From: Lactobacillus ultunensis DSM 16047
Lineage (GTDB): Bacteria > Bacillota > Bacilli > Lactobacillales > Lactobacillaceae
Direction of reading: 5' to 3'
NCBI RefSeq assembly: GCF_001436305.1
Contig: NZ_AZFO01000004.1
Span: 42,065-106,064 of the forward strand
DNA length: 64,000 bases
The position numbers and the translations under genes are program-made. The notes beneath the pieces are model-generated. The model was given only the letters and a program-made list of their open reading frames with translations. It did not search any database and was not told the origin of the DNA. Shown here one piece after another: positions 38,235 through 48,050 of the stretch. Numbering within the stretch: the first letter of the stretch is position 1; each line of letters begins with the position of its first letter.

Positions 38235-38277
38235 TAAGAGAGCAGGAATGTTAATGGAAACTGCTCTCTTATTTTTC
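38235..38277 (+). terminator. Terminator after the phosphoesterase gene
   Basis: A 10-bp perfect stem AAGAGAGCAG/CTGCTCTCTT with a 15-base loop and ATTTTT tail. Confidence 0.85.
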
Positions 38278-38327
38278 TCAGATTTGTTACAATAAGAGTA
38301 ATAAATAATAAACAGGGCGTGATCTAA

Positions 38328-38681
38328 ATTCTAAAATCTAAACGGCATTTCATATTCTTAGGAGCTACAGGAATAATTTATTATTCTTGGCTTTTAATTG
38401 TTCTTTTGATAGCTATGATTCTTGGTTATGAAGGGAACAAGTCAATTAGTATTTCTGGAATAGTGGTTGGGCTTATTTTTTGCTTATTGTTGCTATATAC
38501 AATATGCTTTTCTTATTTTCAAGAAGATGGTAAGCAGTTTATTTTTAAGCTACCTTATCGTACTAAAATGAAAGTTAGTCAGCCCATTCTTTATGCCAAA
38601 TGGCGTAATTTTCAAATTTATAAAATAAGAAGCGAGTTTCAAAGCTATTCTATTTTAATCATATCAAGAAAGAAGAAATAA
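38328..38681 (+). CDS. Small two-segment membrane protein, start uncertain
   Basis: The frame is open from 38328 after an in-frame TAA at 38325. From there the protein has two hydrophobic segments ([15 protein letters not shown]... and [20 protein letters not shown]) and a basic C-terminal domain, in the style of EbsA-like proteins of lactobacilli (weak resemblance). The first ordinary start is TTG 38406, which would cut into the first segment and has no ribosome site. The codon at 38328 is ATT, 10-13 bases after GGG in AACAGGGCG. Either a rare ATT start is used or the original start was mutated. It is followed within 4 bases by fhs. Confidence 0.5.
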   Translation: MLKSKRHFIFLGATGIIYYSWLLIVLLIAMILGYEGNKSISISGIVVGLIFCLLLLYTICFSYFQEDGKQFIFKLPYRTKMKVSQPILYAKWRNFQIYKIRSEFQSYSILIISRKKK

Positions 38682-38685
38682 ATTA

Positions 38686-40362
38686 ATGGAATCAGATATT
38701 AAGATCGCACAAGAAACTAAAGAATTACCAATCGAAGAAGTTGCCGCTAAAGTTGACTTAAAAAAGAAAGATTTAGAACCATATGGTTATGACAAGGCCA
38801 AAATCAGTTGGACTGCCATAAATCGTATTCGTAAGAATGATAAACTTGGCAAATTGATCTTGGTCACTTCAATTTCACCAACTCCAGCTGGAGAAGGAAA
38901 ATCAACTATTACAATTGGACTGGGGGATGCCATTCATAATCAATTACATAAGAATACTATGATTGCATTGCGTGAACCTTCGATGGGACCTGTATTTGGC
39001 CTTAAAGGTGGTGCCACTGGAGGTGGTATGGCTCAAATCATTCCAATGGAAGATATCAATTTGCACTTTACAGGTGATATGCATGCTTTAACATCCGCAA
39101 TTGATACATTAGCTGCCTTGGTAGATAACTATATTTACCAAGACAACAGTTTAAATATTGATCCGGATCGTATTTTATTAAAGCGCGGACTCGATGTTAA
39201 TGATCGTACTTTAAGAAAAGTTACGATTGGTGAAGGCTCAAAGTTTAATGGAATTGAGCATCAATCAAGTTTTGCCATTACGGTTGCTAATGAATTGATG
39301 GCTATTCTTTGTTTGGCTAATGACATCGATGACTTAAAGGCAAGAATTGGTGATATGTTAGTTGGTTATACCAAGGATGATCAACCAGTTTATGTTAAAC
39401 AATTAGGATTTGAAGGTGCAATTGCTGCACTTCTTTCAAATGCATTAAAACCAAATATGGTTCAAACACTTGAACATACTCCAGCATTAGTTCATGGTGG
39501 ACCTTTTGCTAATATTGCTCATGGAGCTAACTCGGTAATTGCTACTAATTTAGCTTTACATTTAAGTGATTATGTCTTAACTGAAGCCGGTTTTGGTAGT
39601 GATTTGGGTGGTCAGAAGTTTATGGACTTTGTTTCTAAGCATCTTGATAAGACACCAGATGCCACAGTTGTAGTTGCGACTGTTCGTGCCCTTAAGTATC
39701 AATCTTTAGGCTCCACTCAAGATCTGGATAAAGAAAATCTTGATGCTTTAAAGGACGGTTTTAAGAATCTGGAACGTCATATGAATAATATGCGTTCGTA
39801 CAATGTTCCTGTTATTGTGTTAATCAATCGTTTTGCTTCAGATACAGACGAAGAAGTTACACTTTTAAAGAAATTAATTAAGGAACAAGGAATTCCGGTT
39901 GAGGAAGTTCGTTATCATGATATTGGCTCAAAGGGTGGTGTTCAAGCAGCTCAAGCTGTAGTAGATCTAGCTGATTCTGGTAAAGCTAATTTAAAGCCAA
40001 CTTATCAAGAAAACGATGATGTAAAAACAAAGATTGAAAAAGTAGCTACACGGATCTACCATGCTTCTGGTGTTGAATATACCGAAAAAGCTGAAAAAGA
40101 AATTCAAGAATTAGAAAAATTGGGGAAGGATAAATTACCAGTTATTATTGCTAAAACACAATTTTCATTTAGTGATGATAAAAAGAAACTGGGTGCCCCA
40201 ACTAACTTTAAACTTCATGTTAAAGGAATCAATTTAAAGAATGGAGCTCGTTTCATTGTGGTAACTACAGGACATGTTTTAGATATGCCAGGATTGCCCA
40301 AACATCCAGCTGCTTTGGATATTGATGTTGATAATAATGGGAAGATTAGCGGATTGTTCTAA
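38686..40362 (+). CDS. fhs: Formate--tetrahydrofolate ligase
   Basis: A 558-residue enzyme that makes 10-formyl-THF from formate, THF and ATP for purine and fMet-tRNA synthesis. It shows [20 protein letters not shown] (Walker-like ATP loop, about residue 65), [19 protein letters not shown] and [11 protein letters not shown], all typical of Fhs. Length is normal. The ATG follows AGAAAGAAG; only 4 bases separate it from the small membrane gene. Confidence 0.95.
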   Translation: MESDIKIAQETKELPIEEVAAKVDLKKKDLEPYGYDKAKISWTAINRIRKNDKLGKLILVTSISPTPAGEGKSTITIGLGDAIHNQLHKNTMIALREPSMGPVFGLKGGATGGGMAQIIPMEDINLHFTGDMHALTSAIDTLAALVDNYIYQDNSLNIDPDRILLKRGLDVNDRTLRKVTIGEGSKFNGIEHQSSFAITVANELMAILCLANDIDDLKARIGDMLVGYTKDDQPVYVKQLGFEGAIAALLSNALKPNMVQTLEHTPALVHGGPFANIAHGANSVIATNLALHLSDYVLTEAGFGSDLGGQKFMDFVSKHLDKTPDATVVVATVRALKYQSLGSTQDLDKENLDALKDGFKNLERHMNNMRSYNVPVIVLINRFASDTDEEVTLLKKLIKEQGIPVEEVRYHDIGSKGGVQAAQAVVDLADSGKANLKPTYQENDDVKTKIEKVATRIYHASGVEYTEKAEKEIQELEKLGKDKLPVIIAKTQFSFSDDKKKLGAPTNFKLHVKGINLKNGARFIVVTTGHVLDMPGLPKHPAALDIDVDNNGKISGLF

Positions 40363-40365
40363 AAT

Positions 40366-40830
40366 ATGCAAAGTTTATATTTACTTATTTCATTATTTAT
40401 TGTTTTAGCCGATCAGGGTCTTAAAAATTATATTGTTAGCAACTATACAGTTGGTGAAGTGCATCAAGTTATCCCAGGTATACTATCATTCAATTATTTA
40501 CAAAATGATGGTGCAGCTTGGAATATATTAACTGGTCAGATGTGGCTATTCTACCTTATTAGTATTGTAGTGATCGGAGTTTGCTTATACTTTTTGTTTA
40601 ACAAGAAATATAAGAATACTCTATTCGATATAGGTTTATCGCTAGTGTTGGGTGGTATTATTGGGAATTTTATTGATAGAATTCATTTGAAGTATGTAAT
40701 TGACATGTTTCAACTGGATTTTATTCATTTTAATATTTTCAATATTGCTGATTCTGCTATTACGGTTGGTGTAATTATTGTCTTTGTCTACTTAATTTTC
40801 TTTGCAGATAAGGAAGGTCAAGATGCCTAA
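40366..40830 (+). CDS. lspA: Lipoprotein signal peptidase (signal peptidase II)
   Basis: A 154-residue four-segment membrane aspartyl protease that cleaves prolipoproteins after lipidation. Conserved motifs are ADQGLKNYI, NDGAAWNIL, GGIIGNFIDRI (first catalytic Asp) and FNIADSAI (second catalytic Asp). Its stop overlaps the rluD start by 8 bases, the usual lspA-rluD pair. Confidence 0.94.
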   Translation: MQSLYLLISLFIVLADQGLKNYIVSNYTVGEVHQVIPGILSFNYLQNDGAAWNILTGQMWLFYLISIVVIGVCLYFLFNKKYKNTLFDIGLSLVLGGIIGNFIDRIHLKYVIDMFQLDFIHFNIFNIADSAITVGVIIVFVYLIFFADKEGQDA

Positions 40831-41740
40831 AAAATATTTACTTGAAGTTAAAGATGAACATGGTCGTTTAGATAAATTCGTCTCTGAACAAGTGCCAGAC
40901 TTATCAAGAACTAGAGTCAAAGAGCTGATTCAAGATAAAAATATTTTAGTCAATAATAAATCAGAAAAAGTTTCTTATAAGGTTCAAGCAGGTGATTGTG
41001 TTCTGGTTAATGTTCCAGCAGTTAAGCCGCTAGACGTTGTTCCTGAAAATATTCCATTGGATATCGTATATGAGGACGATGATGTGATTGTGGTGAATAA
41101 ACCACAAGGTATGGTAGTTCATCCTGCACCAGGGCATCCTGATCATACATTGGTTAATGCTTTGTTGTACCATACAAAAGATTTGGCACAGTCTCCAGAG
41201 GGCTTTAGGCCAGGAATTGTGCATCGAATTGATAAAGATACGTCTGGTTTATTAATGATTGCTAAAAATGCCAAAGCCCGTGAGTCTTTAGAAGATCAAT
41301 TAGCTCATAAAACAAATAAACGAATATATTGGGCAATTGTTCATGGCAATTTTGGTGAAGAGGGCGGTACCATCGATGCACTAATAGGACGTAATCCTTA
41401 TGATCGTAAAAAGATGGCAGTAGTTGAAAACGGGAAAAAGGCTGTCACTCATTTTAAAGTGCTGGAACAATTTAAGGGTTTTAGTTTGATTGAATGTCAA
41501 CTAGAAACGGGTAGAACTCATCAAATTAGAGTTCATCTTGATTATATTGGACATGCTGTAGCTGGTGATCCTTTATATGGCCCTCGCAAAACTTTGAAAG
41601 GACACGGACAGTTTTTACATGCAAAAGTCTTAGGATTTAGGCATCCTCAATCTGGTAAGTGGATGGAGTTTAGCGTAGAACCTCCTAAAATTTTTCAAGA
41701 TACATTAGCTCAATTAGAAAAAAAGCAAGTGATAAGATGA
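40823..41740 (+). CDS. rluD: RluD-type pseudouridine synthase
   Basis: A 305-residue RluA/RluD-family pseudouridine synthase. An S4 RNA-binding domain (about 10-70: LDKFVSEQVPDLSRTRVKELIQDK) precedes the catalytic domain with GIVHRIDKDTSGLLMIAK carrying the catalytic aspartate and LETGRTHQIRVH. It isomerises uridines in 23S rRNA (helix 69 in E. coli). ATG 40823 lies 5 bases after AAGGAAGG. The stop overlaps carA by 4 bases. Confidence 0.92.
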   Translation: MPKKYLLEVKDEHGRLDKFVSEQVPDLSRTRVKELIQDKNILVNNKSEKVSYKVQAGDCVLVNVPAVKPLDVVPENIPLDIVYEDDDVIVVNKPQGMVVHPAPGHPDHTLVNALLYHTKDLAQSPEGFRPGIVHRIDKDTSGLLMIAKNAKARESLEDQLAHKTNKRIYWAIVHGNFGEEGGTIDALIGRNPYDRKKMAVVENGKKAVTHFKVLEQFKGFSLIECQLETGRTHQIRVHLDYIGHAVAGDPLYGPRKTLKGHGQFLHAKVLGFRHPQSGKWMEFSVEPPKIFQDTLAQLEKKQVIR

Positions 41741-42792
41741 AACGTTATTTGATTTTAGAAGATGGAAGTTCTTTTCCTGGTGAAGGAATTGGAGCAAATA
41801 TCATCTCTACAGGCGAACTGGCTATTCAAACAACCAATTTTGGCTATCAAGAAGCATTAACCGATCCAACAAATGCAGGTAAAATTTTGGTTTTTACTTC
41901 ACCTATGATTGGAAATAATGGGATTAACGCTATTGATTATGAGAGTATTGATCCAACCGTTAGAGGGATTATCGCTAATGATATTGCATTAAATATCTCC
42001 GATAGTGAAAACTTTGAAGATTTAAGTTCTTTTTTAAAGGAAAAGAAAATACCTGCCATATTTAAGGTTGATACTCGTGCTTTAGTTCATCGTTTGATGG
42101 AAGAGGGCACAATCAAAGCCTCTATTATGGATACTAACGATGAACATGCTTTTGATCAGATTAAAGCTTTAGTTTTACCAAAAAACAAATCAGCTATGGT
42201 ATCTACCAAGAATGCATATGCATCCCCAAATGTTGGTAAGACTGTAGCCGTTCTTGACCTCGGCTTAAAACATTCTATGTTAAGAGCATTATCTTTAAGA
42301 AAAGTAAACACAACGGTGTTGCCGTATAATGCTAGTCCAATAGATATTGAAAACCTAAGACCTGAAGGAATTATTATTTCAAACGGTCCAGGTAAGCCTG
42401 AAGAAGTAATAAATCAGTTAACACCTGTCTTGGATCATTTTTATGGAAAATATCCAATTCTAGGAATTGGTCTTGGCTTTTTGGCTTTGAGTGATTATCT
42501 AGACTTTGAATTGGTCGATTTACCACAAGAGTTTGATGGAATTAATTATCCTGTAATTGAACAGAATACAAATACAATCTGGCAGACATCTATGAATATT
42601 GATCAACTTGTGTTACCGGATAGTGTGAAGATGAATATGAATCGAGAATATTTTGACCTTCATAGTGAGTTGGTGGCTGGCTTTTGGAATGTAAAAGACA
42701 AGCTAATTGCGACTGCCTTTAATCCTGAAGGTGCACCAGGGACTCATGATGCAGATGAGGTCTTTGATTATTTTGTACAAATGATGGAGTAG
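41737..42792 (+). CDS. carA: CarA-like protein lacking the glutaminase catalytic residues
   Basis: A 351-residue protein aligning end to end with the small subunit of carbamoyl-phosphate synthase: N-terminal CPSase domain (GELAIQTTNFGYQEALTDP) and a class I glutamine amidotransferase domain from about residue 165. The nucleophile motif GICLGHQ reads GIGLGFL, so the catalytic Cys is Gly. The later GHPE motif reads FNPEGAPGTHD, so the catalytic His is Asn; only the Glu remains. SNGPGDP reads SNGPGKP. It cannot take ammonia from glutamine by the known mechanism. The frame is intact and coupled to rluD and carB. The symbol marks homology only. Confidence 0.85.
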   Translation: MKRYLILEDGSSFPGEGIGANIISTGELAIQTTNFGYQEALTDPTNAGKILVFTSPMIGNNGINAIDYESIDPTVRGIIANDIALNISDSENFEDLSSFLKEKKIPAIFKVDTRALVHRLMEEGTIKASIMDTNDEHAFDQIKALVLPKNKSAMVSTKNAYASPNVGKTVAVLDLGLKHSMLRALSLRKVNTTVLPYNASPIDIENLRPEGIIISNGPGKPEEVINQLTPVLDHFYGKYPILGIGLGFLALSDYLDFELVDLPQEFDGINYPVIEQNTNTIWQTSMNIDQLVLPDSVKMNMNREYFDLHSELVAGFWNVKDKLIATAFNPEGAPGTHDADEVFDYFVQMME

Positions 42793-42795
42793 ATT

Positions 42796-45700
42796 ATGCC
42801 ATTAGAAAACGATTTAGATAAAATATTAATTATTGGATCTGGTCCCACTTTAATTGGTAGTGTAGCTGAAATGGATTTGATGGCTACTGAAGCAATCGAT
42901 GCCCTAACAGAAGAGGGGATTGAAGTTGTTTTAGTTAATCCTAATCCAGCCACCATTTCTACGGATAAAAAACCTAATGTGACGGTCTACCTTGAGCCAA
43001 TGACATTAGATTTCTTAAAGCGTATTTTACGGATGGAAGAACCTGATGCTATTATTACAGCTTACGGTTCAACTAATGGTTTAAAGGTTGCTCATAAATT
43101 GCTGCAAGATGGAATTTTAGAACAAATGGGGATACAACTACTAACTCTTAATTCTAGAATGCTACAAATGGGCAACCAACAGAAACGTACAGAATTACTG
43201 GATAAGCTTAGAATTGAAACCAGTAAATCTTGGGAACTTAATCAAGGTATTCAGGATAATTTAGATGCTTCATTAGAAGTGATAAATAATAAAGTTGAAT
43301 TTCCTGTTTTAGTAACCAAATATAATCGGTATGTTCATAATGAGCACTTGTGTTTTAAAGATGCAAATGCTTTGATGGAATATTTTAAAAAAGAAAAGCA
43401 AAATGATGCTTTTACCTGGAAGAACTATCGTTTAACGGAAGATCTTTCATCTTGGGAAGAAGTCATCGTTGATGTAATCCGGGATAAAGACGGCAATCTT
43501 GTTTTTATTAATTTTGCTGGTTCAATTGAGCCAGTTGGTATCAATTCGGGCGATTCAGCTGTGGTGATGCCATCCCTTACTTTGAATAATGATCATATTC
43601 AAGAATTACGAGAATCAGTTAGGAAAATTACTGATAATTTGAACTTAGTTGGTTTTGCTAGTTTCCATTTTGCTGTTAAACACCATGGTACTCAAATCAA
43701 ATCTAAGCTTTTGACAATTCGTCCTCGGTTAACTAGAAGTTCAGTTTGGATTCAACGAGTTGGCTTATATGATGTTGGCTATATTGTAAGTAAGGTAGCA
43801 ATTGGTTATCGTCTAAACGAAATCATTGATCCTTTATCAGGACTAAATGCATCTGTTGAACCAACACTTGATGCTGTAGCAATTAAGATGCCGTATTGGT
43901 CGTTTGCGGAGTCTGGTTATAATCACTACAAGCTAAATAATAGAATGCAAGCTAGTGGTGAAGCTATGGGAATTGGTCGAAATTTTGAGACCGCCTTTTT
44001 AAAAGCAATTGACGCAACAATTAACCTTGAACGTGGTTGGGAAGCTTTCGTGAAGGAATGTCATAAGTCAAATGAAGAAATTCTGGATGATCTAAAACAT
44101 CCTAATGAATTGCATTTAATTAAACTTTTGGCAGCAATCAATCAAGGAATCCCATTATCTGATTTGCAAACAATTACACATTTGCACCCTATTTATTATC
44201 AAAAATTATTGCATATTATTCATATTGGCCAAGCATTAGTTAAAAATAGGAATAATCTAACTGCAGAATTAGTAAAAGAAGCAAAAGTTTATGGCTTCTT
44301 TAATCCTTTATTAGGTAAAATTCTAGGTAAAACCGCAGAAGAAATTCGTCAAATTGTGGCTGACTATAATTTAAAGCCAGCTTTCTTGAAAGTAGATGGT
44401 TCTGCAGGTGTTTACAAGCCTAATGTTTGTGCATATTACAGTGCTTATAATGTGCAAAATGAAGCTAAAACTTTACCAGCTGAGAAGAAGATCTTGATTT
44501 TAGGGATGCTTCCATTGCAAGTATCCGTAACAAGTGAATTTGACTATATGGTCGCTCATGCAGCTAAGACTTTACATAAGAATGGCTATGTTACAGTTCT
44601 GTTGTCTAATAATGACGAATCTGTTTCTTCAAGATATAAAGATATCGATAGGGTATACTTTGAATCTATTACGCTTGAAAATATCCTGATGGTTGCCAAA
44701 AAGGAAAATATCCAAGAAGTATTACTACAATTTTCAGGTAAGAGAATTAGTGGCTTCAGCAAGAAACTTGAAGAAAGTGGCTTGCATGTTATCGGACAGA
44801 AAGAAGATCCTCGTGATAAAATTAATCATTTACTGGACCAAAAGTTCACTACACTTAAACGTGTTCCAGCTTTAAAGACAACTGAAGTGGCTAAAGTATT
44901 TAGTTTTACCAGCCAGTATGGTTTTCCGATTTTAATTGGTGGTATGAATAAGGAAAACAAACAAAAGTCTGCAGTTGTTTATGATATCCCAGCAATAAAA
45001 AAGTATTTAGCTGAAAACCAATTAGATGAAATTACTGTTTCTCGTTTTATTGAGGGGAATAAGTATGAGGTAACTGCAATTTCTGATGGTAAAAATGTAA
45101 CATTACCGGGAATTATTGAGCACTTGGAACAGACAGGGTCACATGCTTCAGATTCTATTGCAGTTATTCAACCTCAAAATCTAACTTTAGAGCAGGAAGC
45201 AAAGGTTGAAAAAGAGTCAGTAAAGTTAATCAAACAACTACAAACAAAAGGTATTTTTAACTTACATTACTTATTTGTTGATGACGTTTTATATTTATTG
45301 CAAATTAAACCATACGCTGGTCATAATGTTGCGTTTCTGTCTAAGTCATTAAATAAGGATATTGCTGCATGCGCTACTGAAGCATTAATTGGTAAGACAT
45401 TACCAGAATTAGGATATCCAAATGGGTTATGGAAGACTAGTAATTTTATTCATATAAAAATGCCTGTTTTCTCATATCTTAACTATACTAGTGGAAATAC
45501 ATTTGATTCGAATATGAAGTCATCAGGTTCCGTAATGGGTCGAGATACTCATTTGGCCAAAGCACTGTATAAGGGATATGAAGCGAGTGATTTACATATT
45601 CCAAGTTATGGCACTATTTTTATTTCTGTTAGAGATGAAGACAAAAGTCGTGTAACTGAATTAGCACGTAGATTTGATCGATTAGGTTTTAAACTGATTG

Positions 45701-45981
45701 CAACTGAAGGTACGGCTAATATGTTTGCAGAAGCAGGTATCACTACTGGCGTTGTAGAAAAAGTGCATAATGATCCACGTAATCTGCTTGAAAAGATTCG
45801 GCAGCACAAAATTGTAATGGTAGTTAACATTACTAATCTCTCTGATGCAGCGAGTGAAGATGCCTTAAGAATTCGAGATCAAGCTTTGTATACTCATATT
45901 CCCGTATTTTCAAGTATTGAAACTGCTGAGCTAATTTTGGATGTTTTAGAATCCTTAGCTTTGACTACACAACCAATCTAA
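42796..45981 (+). CDS. carB: CarB-like protein with both ATP-grasp sites degenerate
   Basis: A 1061-residue homologue of the carbamoyl-phosphate synthase large subunit, with two ATP-grasp halves and a C-terminal MGS-like allosteric domain (FKLIATEGTANMFAEAGI). In half 1 the glycine-rich loop RPSFTMGGSGGG is replaced by TKYNRYVHNEHL, NVQFAV by SFHFAV and the metal-binding IEMNPR by LTIRPR. In half 2 NVQFAV is NLHYLF and IEVNPR is LQIKPY. Mg and ATP ligands (Gln, Glu, Asn, Arg) are therefore lost in both sites. Yet the gene has no stop or frameshift over 3.2 kb and starts 4 bases after carA, which suggests a retained non-catalytic or new role (inference). Confidence 0.85.
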   Translation: MPLENDLDKILIIGSGPTLIGSVAEMDLMATEAIDALTEEGIEVVLVNPNPATISTDKKPNVTVYLEPMTLDFLKRILRMEEPDAIITAYGSTNGLKVAHKLLQDGILEQMGIQLLTLNSRMLQMGNQQKRTELLDKLRIETSKSWELNQGIQDNLDASLEVINNKVEFPVLVTKYNRYVHNEHLCFKDANALMEYFKKEKQNDAFTWKNYRLTEDLSSWEEVIVDVIRDKDGNLVFINFAGSIEPVGINSGDSAVVMPSLTLNNDHIQELRESVRKITDNLNLVGFASFHFAVKHHGTQIKSKLLTIRPRLTRSSVWIQRVGLYDVGYIVSKVAIGYRLNEIIDPLSGLNASVEPTLDAVAIKMPYWSFAESGYNHYKLNNRMQASGEAMGIGRNFETAFLKAIDATINLERGWEAFVKECHKSNEEILDDLKHPNELHLIKLLAAINQGIPLSDLQTITHLHPIYYQKLLHIIHIGQALVKNRNNLTAELVKEAKVYGFFNPLLGKILGKTAEEIRQIVADYNLKPAFLKVDGSAGVYKPNVCAYYSAYNVQNEAKTLPAEKKILILGMLPLQVSVTSEFDYMVAHAAKTLHKNGYVTVLLSNNDESVSSRYKDIDRVYFESITLENILMVAKKENIQEVLLQFSGKRISGFSKKLEESGLHVIGQKEDPRDKINHLLDQKFTTLKRVPALKTTEVAKVFSFTSQYGFPILIGGMNKENKQKSAVVYDIPAIKKYLAENQLDEITVSRFIEGNKYEVTAISDGKNVTLPGIIEHLEQTGSHASDSIAVIQPQNLTLEQEAKVEKESVKLIKQLQTKGIFNLHYLFVDDVLYLLQIKPYAGHNVAFLSKSLNKDIAACATEALIGKTLPELGYPNGLWKTSNFIHIKMPVFSYLNYTSGNTFDSNMKSSGSVMGRDTHLAKALYKGYEASDLHIPSYGTIFISVRDEDKSRVTELARRFDRLGFKLIATEGTANMFAEAGITTGVVEKVHNDPRNLLEKIRQHKIVMVVNITNLSDAASEDALRIRDQALYTHIPVFSSIETAELILDVLESLALTTQPI

Positions 45982-45997
45982 TAATTAATGTAAAATA

Positions 45998-46036
45998 AAA
46001 ATCCAAATTATCAGACAGATAATTTGGATTATATAA
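45998..46036 (-). terminator. Minus-strand terminator of rqcH
   Basis: A 13-bp perfect stem AATCCAAATTATC (46000-46012) and complement (46018-46030). Only the minus strand has the U-rich tail (TTTTATTTT), so it ends rqcH transcripts. It lies upstream of the plus-strand terminator, so the two are crossed. Confidence 0.75.
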
Positions 46037-46038
46037 GG

Positions 46039-46072
46039 GAAGACATGTTAAAAGCATGTCTTCTTTTTATTT
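46039..46072 (+). terminator. Plus-strand terminator of carB
   Basis: GAAGACATG (46039-46047) pairs with CATGTCTTC (46055-46063), then TTTTTAT. The tail overlaps the rqcH stop codon on the other strand. Confidence 0.75.
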
Positions 46073-47761
46073 CTTATCAATTTTCATAGGCATAACTTCG
46101 TCTTCTTTAGGTGTAACTTCAATAGAATTTTGTCCAGTGTAAATGACAAATCCGGGTTTAGCTCCATTGGGCTTCTTAACGCGTTTATCTTGAACATAAT
46201 CTACTTGAACATGAGCGGAATTTTTACCTTTAGAGAAGTAAGCTGCAATTTCCGCTGCTTCTTTAATATCTTGTTCAGTTGGTTGATCATCACGTAGAAT
46301 GACATGTGAACCAGGCATGTTTTTAACATGGAACCAGTAATCAGTTTTATTTGCTTTTTTCAAGGTCAACCAATCATTTTGATAATTGTTTTTACCTACT
46401 AAAACATGTTTGCCAGATGAAAGTTTGAATTCATTTAAATTCTTTTCGGTAACTTTCTTTCTCCGTTTGTTTTTCTTTTGTTTGCGAATGTAACCTTGAT
46501 TGATCAATTCATCATTTATTTGGTCAATGTCTTGGGGATCCGCGTTGTCAATAGCTGTTTGGATAGAATCAAAATAACGTAAGTTTATTTTAGCAATTCT
46601 GATTTGCTCATTTACATGTTTAATTGAATCACGTAATTTCTTGTAACGAGTAAAATATTTTTGAGCATTACGAGCAGGGGAGAGTGCTGGATCCAATTTG
46701 ATTTCAAGTGGAGCATTATTTTCATAGTAATTAGGTAAGGATACTTTGGTCATACCAGGTTTTACTTGCGAAAGATTTGCATTTAAGATTTCACCTTTAA
46801 TACGATATCCTTCAGAATTTTCTGCAAGGTTTAATTGCTTTTCTAGCTTCTTAATCTTCTTACTTAATTTTTTCTGCTCATTTTTAACAACTCGTTCAAC
46901 TTGACTTGCACGTTGTTTTACCCAATCACGATTAGCTTGATACTCGTAAAATTCATCCAAGCCTTTGTTCAAATCAGGATTAGAACTTTCCTTTTCTAGG
47001 TCCAAATGATATGGAAGATAGCAAAAGATTTTACGTTTATTTCTAGGAGTTTTTAAAACAAAAGCTCTTGGATTATTAAATTGATCGAAAAAGGTTTTGA
47101 ATGAAGAGTAACTATAGTCATCCTCGAGATATCCGAGGAGTTCATTTCTGTCGTCTCTATCTAAACCATCCATCTTTTTAACTAAATCAGTTGGCTCATT
47201 TTTTTGGCATAGATCTTTAAATTTGCTTTCTGATAAAGTTAATCCATTTAATCCAGGTTTCAAAGGAGGCAATTCATATTTTGCTTTAGGTAGTAAAATA
47301 CGTGCTCTGTTTTCATCGGGATTAATTCGTTTTAGTAGATCAATAATATGATTGTCTTGTTGATTATATAAGATAACGTTACTGTGACGACCCATAAGTT
47401 CGACAGAGAGCACTAACTTAACTTGATCACCTAATTCATTTCGATTGCTGAAATGAAAGTTTATAATGCGATCTAAACCAACTTGCTCAATGGATTGTAA
47501 AACTGATCCTTCTAAGTACTTTCTCAGCACCATAACAAAGATAGGCGCTTTTTCTGGGTTAGCAATAGTTTGATCAGTCAAATACATTCTTGGATATTGT
47601 GCGTTGGCTGAAATTAGGAATTGATAATTTTTCCTATTTTTTCTAAAAATTAAGACTAGGTCTTGATCAAATGGTTGATAAATTTTTGATAAGCGACTGT
47701 CTACAAGGGTAGGGGTTAAGTCTTTTAATAAGCTATGAATAAATAATCCATCAAATGCCAT
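46067..47761 (-). CDS. rqcH: Ribosome quality control protein RqcH (NFACT family)
   Basis: A 564-residue NFACT protein that adds C-terminal alanine tails to nascent chains on split 50S subunits. The N-terminal NFACT-N domain keeps the LDRI motif with Asp97 and Arg98, the pair needed for tailing in B. subtilis RqcH, and GRHSNVILYN. A coiled coil spans about 280-335, and the NFACT-R domain (DYWFHVKNMPGSHVILRDD) lies near 455-475. It is a single gene convergent with carB. A short leader without clear promoter precedes it. Confidence 0.93.
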   Translation of the reverse strand: MAFDGLFIHSLLKDLTPTLVDSRLSKIYQPFDQDLVLIFRKNRKNYQFLISANAQYPRMYLTDQTIANPEKAPIFVMVLRKYLEGSVLQSIEQVGLDRIINFHFSNRNELGDQVKLVLSVELMGRHSNVILYNQQDNHIIDLLKRINPDENRARILLPKAKYELPPLKPGLNGLTLSESKFKDLCQKNEPTDLVKKMDGLDRDDRNELLGYLEDDYSYSSFKTFFDQFNNPRAFVLKTPRNKRKIFCYLPYHLDLEKESSNPDLNKGLDEFYEYQANRDWVKQRASQVERVVKNEQKKLSKKIKKLEKQLNLAENSEGYRIKGEILNANLSQVKPGMTKVSLPNYYENNAPLEIKLDPALSPARNAQKYFTRYKKLRDSIKHVNEQIRIAKINLRYFDSIQTAIDNADPQDIDQINDELINQGYIRKQKKNKRRKKVTEKNLNEFKLSSGKHVLVGKNNYQNDWLTLKKANKTDYWFHVKNMPGSHVILRDDQPTEQDIKEAAEIAAYFSKGKNSAHVQVDYVQDKRVKKPNGAKPGFVIYTGQNSIEVTPKEDEVMPMKIDKK

Positions 47762-47889
47762 AATATCACCTCAAAATACGACTAATATTATAACAATAAT
47801 TTGCAATTTTCTAAAATAGAAAAGTCCTTATCGCTTTAAGTTTATCTATAAATATAAGCTAATATATAAGCTAAAAATTATAATTAATT

Positions 47890-47934
47890 TGTTTCACAAA
47901 AACTGAAAGCAAAGTTAGACAAAATGTTTCACAA
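47890..47934. repeat. Direct repeats TGTTTCACAA upstream of a MarR gene
   Basis: TGTTTCACAA at 47890-47899 and again at 47925-47934, 35 bases apart, both followed by A/G-rich bases and AACT or AGCT. The right half matches half of a Rex operator, but the left halves are poor. It could be an operator of the MarR regulator or a site for another factor. The 11-mer also occurs inverted at 3899-3909. Confidence 0.4.
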
Positions 47935-48050
47935 GAGCTAAAATATAAATTGTAACATGCAAATTTGTCTGCAAATGGTATTATCAAACACTATGTTAAA
48001 TGATAAAATACAAATATAATAAATTTGCTTTGGAGAAAAAGGACATATTT

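Noticed and set aside
47881..47935. True Rex operators before the MarR gene
   Set aside because: Only the right half TTTCACAA fits in each copy; the left halves match 4-5 of 8 bases.
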